NCBI GenBank assembly: GCA_900470445.1
Contig: UCAU01000028.1
Span: forward strand, 62,196 to 126,195
DNA from: Hyphomicrobiales bacterium
GTDB lineage: Bacteria; Pseudomonadota; Alphaproteobacteria; Rhizobiales; Devosiaceae
DNA length: 64,000 nt
Direction: 5' to 3'
Position numbers and translations under genes: made by a program. The notes below the pieces were generated by a model. It saw only the letters and a list, made by a program, of their open reading frames with translations. It was not told the origin of the DNA and searched no databases. This document shows positions 8,944 through 17,428 of the stretch, one piece after another (position 1 is the stretch's first letter; each line of letters begins with the position of its first letter).

Positions 8944-10224
8944 TTACAATAGTCCGGCAGCGCGCGAATAGAGGTCCGTCTGTTGCCGTACGGCGAGCAG
9001 CAGCAGTGAGCGGGCATCTGTTTTTTGCCCTTCCGCGGCCGCCGCCGCGTGCAAGGTACCAAGAAACTGGCTGATCAGCGGCATGGGAATCTCGCGCTCC
9101 CCAAGTGCAGTCATCAGCCGATCCACGGCCGCAATCGCATCGGGATGCGGCCAATAATACCGGATGCGGTCCGAATAGCTGAAATGGCGCTGGACCCGCA
9201 GGGCAGTATCATCGCCGTGATAGTATTTTTGCCAGTGCTGCGGCTCGCGCAGCATCAGCTCTTCCATCGCCAGGGCGACCGTCTCGTTTGGGGCAAGCAG
9301 ACCCAGTGCAACGGCGATTTGGTCAAGTCCGTAGATTGCTTCACGCAGCACAAAGGTCAGTGCCGGACCAACCTTGAGGATCGAAAATCCATCGGCGACC
9401 AAACCCGCCAGGGCCGTCTCGGGCTGGTAGTCGGTCGAATGAGCTTCGAAGACGAATTGCGGTACCTGGCGCAGCACGGCGCTCAGCGCTTGCGCCTTGG
9501 CCGGATCATAGACAACAAGGTCTTCATTGCCGAATTCGACGCCGGGCTGCACGACGATCCCAACCACACGGGCAAATGCATCCTCCAGGCTGCGCACTGC
9601 GAATGCCTTGCGGTGCACCTCGATCGTATCCAGCGCCGCCGCCGGCGTGGTGACCTGCAAATGGTTCAGCGCTTCCAGCGCGCCACCGGGGACCGGCACT
9701 TCGGTGCCGATGATATAGACCGGCTTGTCGCCACCAGGGGGCAGGGCGCCCTCGGCCGCTTGCGCCAGCAACGCCGCACGTTCGGCGGTGGTCTCATCCG
9801 GCAGGGCGACAGGCTCACCCCGGCAGCCCATGCTGGTGTCGAGATGCAGCTTGGTAAAACCGGCGGCGGCAAAAGCAGCGATCATTACCCGCGATTTCTC
9901 CATCGCTTCGTCAGCCGGCAGGTGCTTCCAGGGGTTTGGTCCGAGATGGTCCCCGCCCAGGATTAGCTTGCCCGGATCGAAGCCAACCTTGGCAGCAATC
10001 CCCTCAACAAATTGTCGGAAGCGCAGCGGGGTCATCCCGGTATAGCCGCCATCCTGGTTGACCTGATTGCAGGTGGCCTCGATCAGCACTGCATGCTGGT
10101 TATCGCGGCCGGCACTCAGTGCGCTCTCGATCACCAAAGGATGCGCCGAACAGATCGACACAATGCCGGCATGCTTGCCAGCGCGGTGTTGCCTGGGGAG
10201 GTCCAACAGGATTGCGGTGCTCAT
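8944..10224 (-). CDS. KbaZ/GatZ-family protein, probable D-tagatose-6-phosphate 4-epimerase
   Basis: A 426-residue TIM-barrel protein of the GatZ/KbaZ family, long known as the non-catalytic subunit of tagatose-bisphosphate aldolase. Family stretches include the N-terminal GIVSICSAHP, LIEATCNQVNQDGGYTGM and LGGDHLGPNPW. No class II aldolase catalytic subunit (GatY/KbaY) lies next to it. In Agrobacterium a stand-alone family member acts as D-tagatose 6-phosphate 4-epimerase, converting tagatose-6-phosphate to fructose-6-phosphate after a tagatose kinase. Here it overlaps the kinase gene by 4 bases, which supports that role (inference). Confidence 0.85.
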   Translation of the reverse strand: MSTAILLDLPRQHRAGKHAGIVSICSAHPLVIESALSAGRDNQHAVLIEATCNQVNQDGGYTGMTPLRFRQFVEGIAAKVGFDPGKLILGGDHLGPNPWKHLPADEAMEKSRVMIAAFAAAGFTKLHLDTSMGCRGEPVALPDETTAERAALLAQAAEGALPPGGDKPVYIIGTEVPVPGGALEALNHLQVTTPAAALDTIEVHRKAFAVRSLEDAFARVVGIVVQPGVEFGNEDLVVYDPAKAQALSAVLRQVPQFVFEAHSTDYQPETALAGLVADGFSILKVGPALTFVLREAIYGLDQIAVALGLLAPNETVALAMEELMLREPQHWQKYYHGDDTALRVQRHFSYSDRIRYYWPHPDAIAAVDRLMTALGEREIPMPLISQFLGTLHAAAAAEGQKTDARSLLLLAVRQQTDLYSRAAGLL

Positions 10225-11165
10225 GCCGCCACCTGCTGGCTGACAAACGCATCGAGTTCGGCTCGGGTGGATGTCCCTTCCATCGGGCCTTTGCGGCCCA
10301 CGGCCAGTGCGCCGGCGCCATTGGCGCGGCGCAGGTTGGTTTCCGCATCCAGACCGGCCAGCCAGCCGGCAAGGAAGGTTGCGCCAAAGGCGTCACCGGC
10401 ACCGGTCGGGTCGATTTCCTCGACCGCGAAGGCTGGCACGAACAGATCGTCCTTGCCGTCCAGATAACGCGCGCCCGCCGCGCCTTGCTTGAGCACGATG
10501 GCGCGAACGCCGCGTGTCAGAATGTCCTTGGCCGCTGCTTCTTCGGTGGTTTCCGGGGAAAACAGCAGCACTTCCGGCCCGCTCGGCATGAACAAATCAG
10601 TCTGGGCCAGCACCTTGTCCAGCGCCTCCCGCAGCCCTGCAAAGCCCAGCATTTCCTTGCGGATATTTGGGTCGAACGACACCGTACCGCCGTGCGTCTT
10701 GACCTGTTCGAGTGCGAACAAAACCGCCTCGATAATCCCGGGCGACACCAGCGAAGACCCCATGACATGCAAATGCCCCGCCGATGCGATGACGGTCTTT
10801 GCTTCGTCCGTCAGCCCGATCTGTCCATTGGCACTGTGCTTGATGTTGAACACGAAATCGCGCTGCCCATCCGTGCGATACCGCACGAAAGCGCTGCCGG
10901 TCACCGCGTCTTCATGCACACGAATGGCCGAAACATCGACCCCGTCCTGCCGCAACCGCTCGATATTGAGCCAGCCGAAATCGTCATTGCCCACGCAACT
11001 GACCATGGCGCAGGGCTGTCCCTGCTTGGCAAGCTGGTCGATAAAGATGGCCGGAGCTCCTGAGGGATATGGCCCCACCAACTCGATGGGCTCGCGAAAA
11101 CCTTTGCCCGGCGCAACGGCCATGATCTCGACGACGATTTCGCCAATGGTAACGACTTTGATCAC
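10221..11165 (-). CDS. PfkB-family sugar kinase, probable tagatose kinase
   Basis: A 314-residue ribokinase/PfkB kinase. The C-terminal signature DPTGAGDAFGATF with catalytic Asp and anion hole is intact (around residues 250-265). N-terminal sequence TIGEIVVEIMA is typical of the family. Translational coupling (4-base overlap) to the KbaZ-like gene suggests it makes the substrate of that enzyme, hence tagatose or a related ketohexose. The gene starts at ATG 11165; 185 noncoding bases separate it from the amidase gene upstream. Confidence 0.87.
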   Translation of the reverse strand: MIKVVTIGEIVVEIMAVAPGKGFREPIELVGPYPSGAPAIFIDQLAKQGQPCAMVSCVGNDDFGWLNIERLRQDGVDVSAIRVHEDAVTGSAFVRYRTDGQRDFVFNIKHSANGQIGLTDEAKTVIASAGHLHVMGSSLVSPGIIEAVLFALEQVKTHGGTVSFDPNIRKEMLGFAGLREALDKVLAQTDLFMPSGPEVLLFSPETTEEAAAKDILTRGVRAIVLKQGAAGARYLDGKDDLFVPAFAVEEIDPTGAGDAFGATFLAGWLAGLDAETNLRRANGAGALAVGRKGPMEGTSTRAELDAFVSQQVAA

Positions 11166-11330
11166 GGTCTCAGCGGCCTTTCAAACGAAGGGCCGATTGC
11201 AAGCTCCGGCCACGCCGAACGATACCTTGTTCTCCTCGCTTGGCGAAAGCCAAAGACAATAATGTTGTACGATTGATGGAGACGATTTTGGCACGGACGC
11301 CGGAGTGGTGATCTGCGCGGGGGCAGTTGG

Positions 11331-11348
11331 CCATCGGTAGTTCGATGG
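11331..11348 (-). terminator. Short stem-loop after the amidase gene
   Basis: A perfect 6-bp stem (CCATCG/CGATGG) with a 6-base loop begins 2 bases past the amidase stop. It lacks a good T-run, so it is a weak or factor-assisted terminator at best. The remainder of 11166-11330 holds no gene that I can see. Confidence 0.35.
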
Positions 11349-11350
11349 TT

Positions 11351-12763
11351 TCAATTTGCTTCAGCAGGGCTCATCAGTTCGGCAAGGCGGATCGGAGTGT
11401 AGTCTTCAAGATATGGGCCGATGATCTGTACGCCGAGCGGGCGGCCGTCCGGGGTTTTGCCGACAGGCATGACTGTGGCCGGAAGGCCCGCGGCGGTGGC
11501 AAGGCTCGCCCAGGCGACGGTATCTCCGGCGTCGATGGTTTGTCCGTCCACCTCGATATGGGTAGTGGCCGCGTCGGCATGGGTTAGGGCGGGGACGGAC
11601 GTTGGCGGACAGATCACGGCGTCATAGGACTTGAAAAGTTCACGCCAGGCCCAGCGCAATTTTACGCGGGCTTCGTTGGCCACCAGCCAGTCGGCATGCG
11701 AGATGACGCTGGCACGCAGGCGCATGGCAGATATGGATTGATCTTCGGGGAGGAGGGCCGCGACTTTTGCGCGGCCTTGTTCGGCCGCTTCTGCTGTCTG
11801 CCCCAGGCCCAGGGCTCCGCCCAGCAGCGCCATGTAGATGGATGCGCTTTCGGCAGGATCGGGAATGATGCCGATCGCCGATTGTACCGAGGCGCCACGG
11901 CGGGCGAGGGCCAAGGCGAAGGTTTCGACGGCTTGGCGAACGCAGGCTTCGGTGGGCACGAGGGGATGTTCGGGCAGCACCAGGACGCGGAAATCGGAGA
12001 CCGTATCATGCCGGGCCGGGGGAAGAGCGAGACGGTAGCCGGTGGCTTCGTCAAGGTCCGGACCAGCCATGATGGAAAGGCCCAGCGCAAGGTCGCGGGC
12101 GCTATTGGCCATGGGGCCAGGCGCCGACATGTCGAGGCGGGCCTTGCGCCCAGCGAGAACATGCCCGCGCAGGGGTAGCAGGCCGGCGGTGGAATTGTGC
12201 CCGAAGATGCCGCAGAAATGGGCGGGGCCGCGGATGGACCCGCCGAGGTCGGAGCCGATGTCGAGTGCCGACAGACCGGCAGCAATGGCGGCGGCGGCGC
12301 CCGAGGACGAGCCGCCGGGCGTGTGGCCGGGTGCAAGAGGATTGTCGGTACGCCCATAGACGGCATTGGTGGCGTTCCAGCCGCTCAGACCCTCGGAAAC
12401 GTTGGTCTTGCCAAGAATAATCGCACCGGCAGCGCGCAGGCGGCCGACGACAACAGCGTCTTCGGTCGCAATGGCGTGGCGGAAGGCTTCGAGTCCCCAA
12501 CAGGTTGGCAGACCGGCGGTGTCGAAGGATTCCTTGATCGTAACGGGTACGCCCAACAGCGGTAGGCGCTCGCCGGCAGCCAGGCGCTTGTCAGCTTGCA
12601 CTGCTGCTCGGCGGGCGCGGTCAAAGTCGCGGACCACCACGGCATTTATGGCGCCGTCCTTGGCCTCGATGGCGGCAATCGCTGTTTCCGTGAGGTCCCT
12701 TGCCGAGAGCGCACCCGCCGCGAGGTCCGCGGCGAGTGCGGTGGCATCCTTGTTCACGGTCAT
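11351..12763 (-). CDS. Amidase (amidase-signature family)
   Basis: A 470-residue amidase-signature hydrolase with the Ser-cisSer-Lys triad visible: Lys77 in VTIKES, the Ser cluster GGSSSG at 150-155, and the nucleophile Ser176 in SDLGGSIRGPA. Length is standard. It would release ammonia from an amide in the cytosol. It is the last gene of a minus-strand operon and overlaps the nucleoside deoxyribosyltransferase gene by 4 bases. Context suggests an amide formed in catabolism of a nucleobase or other N-heterocycle; the substrate is not known. Confidence 0.92.
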   Translation of the reverse strand: MTVNKDATALAADLAAGALSARDLTETAIAAIEAKDGAINAVVVRDFDRARRAAVQADKRLAAGERLPLLGVPVTIKESFDTAGLPTCWGLEAFRHAIATEDAVVVGRLRAAGAIILGKTNVSEGLSGWNATNAVYGRTDNPLAPGHTPGGSSSGAAAAIAAGLSALDIGSDLGGSIRGPAHFCGIFGHNSTAGLLPLRGHVLAGRKARLDMSAPGPMANSARDLALGLSIMAGPDLDEATGYRLALPPARHDTVSDFRVLVLPEHPLVPTEACVRQAVETFALALARRGASVQSAIGIIPDPAESASIYMALLGGALGLGQTAEAAEQGRAKVAALLPEDQSISAMRLRASVISHADWLVANEARVKLRWAWRELFKSYDAVICPPTSVPALTHADAATTHIEVDGQTIDAGDTVAWASLATAAGLPATVMPVGKTPDGRPLGVQIIGPYLEDYTPIRLAELMSPAEAN

Positions 12764-13335
12764 GATGCTTTGTCGTACCAGTCCCGAGCGGCCTTGAGGG
12801 CCAATTCGAACACCGAAAGGTCGCTCCAGGGCAGGGTTGCACCAGCGGGGGCTCGGACGACAAGGCCGCCGCGGGCAATGATGCCGCCGTCAAGCATAAG
12901 GTTGTCCACCATGGCATGGTCCTCGACCATCCAGCCATCGCTGTGACCGCGCACCATGCCGTCGGCAGCCGGCCCGACCTGACCGGCATAATAGTCTTGG
13001 GTCAAACGGACATCGTAATCGCGTGGGTCATTGGTATAGGCGAAGGCATCCTTGCCCAGGGCGCACATGAAGCCGATCTCGTAGGCCGTTCCGACATCGG
13101 CCGACACCCCGCGAAAAGGCGTCATATTGGCGAGAACGAAATCGGAGCCGCGCATCACCTCTTCATTGGCCTTGCTGATGGCCATGCCGAAGGCGAACTT
13201 TTCTGCAGGAAAGTCGCCCGATTCAAAGCTATTGGCTTCAAATCCATATTGGCGGGCCAAGATACCCTTGCGGGCGATGATGTCGGCCCCATCCGGAAAG
13301 AAGACTTCGGGACCGGCAATATAAACCTTTTTCAT
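12760..13335 (-). CDS. Nucleoside 2-deoxyribosyltransferase
   Basis: A 191-residue protein of the nucleoside 2-deoxyribosyltransferase family. The diagnostic N-terminal YIAGPEVFFP is present and an acidic stretch expected for the catalytic Glu and substrate binding follows (SADVGTAYEIGFM near residue 80-92, where Asp and Glu sit in family positions). The enzyme would exchange or hydrolyse the base on deoxynucleosides. It overlaps the amidase gene by 4 bases and shares a base with the RarA-like gene upstream, so all three are co-translated. It is the clearest sign that this operon concerns nucleosides. Confidence 0.88.
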   Translation of the reverse strand: MKKVYIAGPEVFFPDGADIIARKGILARQYGFEANSFESGDFPAEKFAFGMAISKANEEVMRGSDFVLANMTPFRGVSADVGTAYEIGFMCALGKDAFAYTNDPRDYDVRLTQDYYAGQVGPAADGMVRGHSDGWMVEDHAMVDNLMLDGGIIARGGLVVRAPAGATLPWSDLSVFELALKAARDWYDKAS

Positions 13336-13919
13336 CAGGCAAGCTCACCCGCAGCAATAGCCGCCATGATGCGGTCGCGATAGGAGGTGTCGACGTCCGT
13401 GATCTTGTTTTCGACGCGGCTGGCTTCGGTCATGAAGTGCTCGTAGCCCCGGCCCATTTCCCAGCCTCGTTTGGTGTGCATGTCGATGGCGAAGTCCGGC
13501 ACCTCCGGTCCCTTGCCGCGCACCTGGTTTTCGAGCTTGGCGAAGTTGACCATGTCGTCGGTCGTACGATCCTTGGGACTGTCGGCGATCAGACGAATGG
13601 CGTGGGCGGCGAAAAGGAAGCGATCTCCGATCGGACGCGGATAGCGCGCGTGGTTGCGATAGAGCGCGTCGATGGTGACGATCAGGTCCTTGTTGCCGTA
13701 ACCCACATCTTCGACCGCAATCACGATAAGGCGGGACCAGAGCATTTCCTCCATTTCCGCGCTCGTCATGTACATTTCATAGGCGATGAGCAGGGCGGTT
13801 TCGGCGAGGCCGCGCCGCAGGCTCTTCTGAAGGCCGGAGATCACCTCGTCGGCGGGCAGGCCATGCAAGGTCTTGACGTTCTGCCAGGGATCGGGCGGGA
13901 GAGTTACTTTAGTGCTCAT
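13335..13919 (-). CDS. Orphan protein resembling the C-terminal domain of RarA/MgsA AAA+ ATPases
   Basis: A 194-residue soluble protein. Residues about 20-100 match by eye the tetramerisation region of RarA/MgsA/WRNIP1: SGLQKSLRRG, then an Ala-rich helix, then RLIVIAVEDVG, compared with the family pattern of KSxRG and RRLVRxASEDxG. There is no Walker A or AAA+ module, and the length rules out a complete RarA. The C-terminal half (TKRGWEMGRGYEHF) has no familiar motif. It sits between the cupin and the deoxyribosyltransferase genes, co-translated with the latter. Function unknown; an enzyme or scaffold role in nucleoside metabolism is inference only. Confidence 0.7.
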   Translation of the reverse strand: MSTKVTLPPDPWQNVKTLHGLPADEVISGLQKSLRRGLAETALLIAYEMYMTSAEMEEMLWSRLIVIAVEDVGYGNKDLIVTIDALYRNHARYPRPIGDRFLFAAHAIRLIADSPKDRTTDDMVNFAKLENQVRGKGPEVPDFAIDMHTKRGWEMGRGYEHFMTEASRVENKITDVDTSYRDRIMAAIAAGELA

Positions 13920-13925
13920 CTGGTC

Positions 13926-14228
13926 CTACTTGAGTTCGATTTCGACGAATTCGACAGTGTTGTCTGAGAGGTTGGCGACGTCGTGCTCGGCGCCTAGGGT
14001 GCGAAAATAGGATTCGCTCGGGACATAGTCGACGTCGCGGGTGGAGCCATCCATGTCGATGATGGTCAGCGTGCCGGCGCGGGTTGGGACAACGACATAG
14101 TCATGGCCATGGGTGTGCCAGCCGGTGTCGGTGCCGGGTGGAAAGGTATAGCGGGTCACCCTGACCTGTTCATTGTCCACCTGCACGGTGGCGATACAGG
14201 GTTTAAGGTCTTCGATCTTGTGCGGCAT
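13926..14228 (-). CDS. Small cupin-domain protein
   Basis: A 100-residue single cupin. The metal-binding motif 1 reads WHTHGHDY (His38, His40, His42) and motif 2 supplies His82 in GAEHDV. Such proteins bind metal and either act on small molecules or sense them. It lies 4 bases after the permease gene and 6 bases before the RarA-like gene within the operon. The role is not defined. Confidence 0.85.
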   Translation of the reverse strand: MPHKIEDLKPCIATVQVDNEQVRVTRYTFPPGTDTGWHTHGHDYVVVPTRAGTLTIIDMDGSTRDVDYVPSESYFRTLGAEHDVANLSDNTVEFVEIELK

Positions 14229-14232
14229 CGGT

Positions 14233-15009
14233 TCATTTCCACTTGTCGTTGACGAACTTCTCGGCGGCCACCGCCGAGGTGAAGCATAGCACCGAGATTA
14301 CCGTGGCGATGACGCTGGTGCCGAAGGCCCGTTCCGTCGCAAATTCGGTCGCCGATTGGCGGAAAAGAAAGCCGAGGCCGCTTTTGCCCATCAAGAATTC
14401 GGCCAGCATGGCCGAAAGCACAGCCGGCGGCGCCGAAAGACGCAGGGCAATCATCCAGTTGGGCACCGCCGAAGGCAGGACCAGATGGACGAACCGACGC
14501 CAGCGATTGGCGCCAAGCACCTTGAAGAGATCGCTGCTGCCGGCAGGAAGCGCGTTGAGGCCGGCGGCGGTGAAGACGAAGGCCGGAAAGAAGGAAATGA
14601 TGATGACGATGCCCAATACCGTCTTCATGTCATAGCCCAAAAGGCGGGCGAGAACCGGGATCAGGGCGACAACGGGCACGGATGAGAAGATCAGCCCGAG
14701 CGGCACCAGAATGCCGCTCAGAATGCGCGACGACCAGGCGATGACCGCCACCATGGTGCCGAGAGCCATACCCAGGATCAGACCGGCTGCAGCCAGAAAC
14801 AGGGTCTGGCCGGCATTGACGAGATAAACGCCCGGATTGAAGACAATGTCGCCCACAACGCTGATCGGGTGCGGAATGACGATGGAGTTGACGCCCGTGA
14901 TCGTCACCCATGCCTGCCAGGCGATGAGAACGCCGGCGACGCCCCAATAGCGGGAAACGAGGGTCTTTACCCAGTCGAGCGGGCTCTTGGTTTGCGATAA
15001 CTGGTTCAT
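14233..15009 (-). CDS. ABC transporter permease, NitT/TauT type
   Basis: A 258-residue inner-membrane permease with about six hydrophobic segments and the cytoplasmic EAA-like loop (LFKVLGANRWRRFVHLVLPSAVP) typical of SsuC/TauC/ThiX proteins. The start is the ATG at 15009 (MNQLSQTK), which overlaps the stop of the upstream permease; a much longer reading frame through it is antisense-like sequence and not genuine. With the sister permease, the ATPase and two NMT1-like binding proteins it forms one importer for a small nitrogenous or sulfurous organic compound. Confidence 0.88.
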   Translation of the reverse strand: MNQLSQTKSPLDWVKTLVSRYWGVAGVLIAWQAWVTITGVNSIVIPHPISVVGDIVFNPGVYLVNAGQTLFLAAAGLILGMALGTMVAVIAWSSRILSGILVPLGLIFSSVPVVALIPVLARLLGYDMKTVLGIVIIISFFPAFVFTAAGLNALPAGSSDLFKVLGANRWRRFVHLVLPSAVPNWMIALRLSAPPAVLSAMLAEFLMGKSGLGFLFRQSATEFATERAFGTSVIATVISVLCFTSAVAAEKFVNDKWK

Positions 15010-15764
15010 TTGTACCGTCCGTAAACGAACTGTTCGAGCAGGCCCATGAGGCCGAAGACGATCAGGGAGGCGGTCGAGGCAATCAATACGGCGCTCCAGA
15101 GCAGGGGAATCTGGAAATTCTGCATGGCACTGACCATGAGCAGACCCAGGCCACGCGAGGAGCCGAACCACTCGCCCAGGATGGCGCCGATGAAAGCCGC
15201 CGGCACCGAATATTTCAGGCCGCTGACGATGGCGGGTAGGGCAGCGGGCAGATCGAGGCGGAGCAGACGCGTCATGCGGCTGGAGCCGAGAACCTGGAAC
15301 AGATCCCGGTGCCCGGTGGTCGAATTGTTGAGGCCCGAGGTCGTCGACACATAGAGGATGAAGAAGACGTTGAGCGCGGCAATCGCCATGCCGGTGAATT
15401 CGCGATTGATCAGCACGATGAAGAGCGGGGCCAGCGCGATGGCCGGGATGGCGTGGATGACGCTGGCCAGCCGATCCATGCCAGGGCGCATGACGGGCAG
15501 CACATGGACGAGGCCGGCAAAGCCAATGCCGGCAACGCTGCCTGCAGCATAGCCCAGCGCCACCATGGTAAAGCTTGCTGCCATGGCCCGGCCGAAAAGC
15601 GGGGCGCGGGAAGGCTCGAACATGAACTGGAACACCGCGCTCAGCGGCGGCCAGGTCAGGCCAGCAAGGCGATTGGCGCCGATGGCCTCCCAGGCGGCGA
15701 GGAACAGGGCGATGCCGACAATGCCCAAGGTCAGCGATTGCCAGCGCTCGGCAGTCATCTTCAT
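15006..15764 (-). CDS. ABC transporter permease, NitT/TauT type
   Basis: A 252-residue inner-membrane permease with six predicted hydrophobic helices and an EAA-like loop (LFQVLGSSRMTRLLRLDLPAALP). It is a paralogue of the next gene, so the channel is probably a heterodimer. It overlaps the downstream permease by 4 bases and shares one base with the ATPase gene upstream. Confidence 0.9.
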   Translation of the reverse strand: MKMTAERWQSLTLGIVGIALFLAAWEAIGANRLAGLTWPPLSAVFQFMFEPSRAPLFGRAMAASFTMVALGYAAGSVAGIGFAGLVHVLPVMRPGMDRLASVIHAIPAIALAPLFIVLINREFTGMAIAALNVFFILYVSTTSGLNNSTTGHRDLFQVLGSSRMTRLLRLDLPAALPAIVSGLKYSVPAAFIGAILGEWFGSSRGLGLLMVSAMQNFQIPLLWSAVLIASTASLIVFGLMGLLEQFVYGRYK

Positions 15765-16573
15765 CAGTGGTGCCCTTCGGGTTCGAGGGCGAGGGTAAGT
15801 TCGTCGGCCAGGTGGTGGAACTCCGTGGTGCGCTGCACATCGGGGCTGCGCGGCCGGGCGAAGGGCACCTGAAGCTCCTTGATGATGCGGCCGGGGCGGC
15901 CGCTCATGACGATCACCCGGTCGGCTAGGAAAAGCGCCTCCTCCACCGAGTGCGTGACGAGGAGCGTGGTGATCCGCTGCTCGCTCCAGATGCGCTGCAG
16001 TTCGACATTCATGTGGCGCCGGGTGACGGCGTCGAGGGCGCCGAAGGGTTCGTCGAGCAACAGGACATCGGGCTTGAGCGCCAGAGCACGGGCGATGGAG
16101 ACGCGTTGCCGCATGCCGCCCGAAAGCTGGCGGGGGCGGGCCTTTTCGAAGCCGGACAGTCCAACAAGGGCAAGAAGTTCGGCGATGCGCGTGTCGTCCA
16201 CTGGTCGACCGGCGACCTTGTAGGGAAGGGCAATATTGTCGCGGATCGTCAGCCAGGGCAGCAGGGCATGATCCTGGAAGGCCACGCCCAGGCGGTGGCC
16301 CTTGGACAGGTCGGTGGGATTGCTGCCTTCCACGGTGATGCGACCGGTGCTGGCATCGTCAAGTGCCGCAACGAGGCGCAGGATAGTGCTCTTGCCGCAG
16401 CCGGAAGGACCCAGCAACGCGACGAATTCGCCCTGCTCAATCTTGATGTCGACATCGTCGATGGCCTTGAGTTCCTGGCCGCCATCGAGCGTGAAGGTCT
16501 TGCCGACGTGATCGACATTGATGGCCCAGGCTTCGACGGTAGACGTGGGGGCAGGGGAGATGGGAGAGTTCAT
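15764..16573 (-). CDS. ABC transporter ATP-binding protein, NitT/TauT/SsuB type
   Basis: A 269-residue ABC ATPase. Walker A is GPSGCGKST, the Q-loop, signature LSGGMRQR and Walker B VLLLDEPFGALD with the H-loop VTHSVEEA are all intact. I choose ATG 16573 (MNSPISPAPT), 13 bases after the SDR stop; an upstream in-frame start would overlap the SDR and adds an unlikely N-terminus. It powers the two following permeases and is fed by the NMT1-like proteins. Confidence 0.9.
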   Translation of the reverse strand: MNSPISPAPTSTVEAWAINVDHVGKTFTLDGGQELKAIDDVDIKIEQGEFVALLGPSGCGKSTILRLVAALDDASTGRITVEGSNPTDLSKGHRLGVAFQDHALLPWLTIRDNIALPYKVAGRPVDDTRIAELLALVGLSGFEKARPRQLSGGMRQRVSIARALALKPDVLLLDEPFGALDAVTRRHMNVELQRIWSEQRITTLLVTHSVEEALFLADRVIVMSGRPGRIIKELQVPFARPRSPDVQRTTEFHHLADELTLALEPEGHH

Positions 16574-16586
16574 CGGCGTCTCGAGT

Positions 16587-17426
16587 TCAATAAGGGGTGT
16601 CGCCGGCATCGGCATTGACCGCCTGGCCACGGATCATCATGGCGTCGTCGGTGAGCAGAAATGATACGATGCGCGCCACTTCGCGCGGTTCGGTATGGCG
16701 CCCCAGGGTTGCGCTCTGCATCTGGGCAAAGACATCCTCGGCGGGCGTCTGGGTGAGCCCGGAATAGACGGCGGCCACTTCGCGCAACATCGGCGTAGCC
16801 ATGCCGCCGGGGCAGACGCAGTTGACGTTGATGTCATGGGGCGCGAGCGCCTCGGCCAGGGTCCGGGTGAGGTTGATCAAGGCCGCTTTGCTCGCGCTAT
16901 AGGCCATGGAATCGACATGGCCCTTCTTGCCGGCTTCCGAAGCGATATTGACGATGGTACCGCGAACGCCATCGGCGATCATCTGTCGGGCGACGAGGCG
17001 AGCCAGGTCATAGGCGCCGAAGAGGTTGACTTCGAACTGGCGGGTCCAATCGGCGCGGGAAATGGCGAGCGGATCGGCATGCAGGACAATGCCCGCGCAA
17101 TTGACGAGCCCGTCCAAACCGCCAAGCCAGGCGATGGATTTGGCGACGCAATCGACGGCGGCGGCTTCGTCGGCCACGTCGAGCGCATAGCCGAAGACAC
17201 CGTTAGTGCTGCCGCCCAGTTCGGTCGCCGCTGCATCGACCGCGTCCTGGCGGAGGTCGACGACGACGACCTTTGCGCCTTGTCCGACCAACAGGTTGGC
17301 AATGGCCTTGCCGAGGCCGCCAGCGGCGCCGGTGACAATGAAGCGCTTGCCGGCATGGACCGGAAAGATCGCCGGCTCACGGATGGGGAGGGGACCCCTG
17401 CTTTGGATAGTCTCGAATTTCGTCAT
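16587..17426 (-). CDS. Short-chain dehydrogenase/reductase
   Basis: A 279-residue SDR with an N-terminal extension of about 30 residues before the cofactor motif VTGAAGGLG. NCAG near residue 110 and catalytic YSASK near 180 are intact. The start ATG at 17426 lies 2 bases after the amidohydrolase stop; a longer upstream frame overlapping that gene is not real. NAD(P)-dependent oxidation or reduction of an intermediate in the imported compound's catabolism is likely. Confidence 0.87.
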   Translation of the reverse strand: MTKFETIQSRGPLPIREPAIFPVHAGKRFIVTGAAGGLGKAIANLLVGQGAKVVVVDLRQDAVDAAATELGGSTNGVFGYALDVADEAAAVDCVAKSIAWLGGLDGLVNCAGIVLHADPLAISRADWTRQFEVNLFGAYDLARLVARQMIADGVRGTIVNIASEAGKKGHVDSMAYSASKAALINLTRTLAEALAPHDINVNCVCPGGMATPMLREVAAVYSGLTQTPAEDVFAQMQSATLGRHTEPREVARIVSFLLTDDAMMIRGQAVNADAGDTPY

Positions 17427-17428
17427 GG

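Noticed and set aside
15010-15840. N-terminal extension of the permease reading frame at 14233-15009
   Set aside because: The extension overlaps a complete permease in another frame and is Arg/His-rich shadow sequence.
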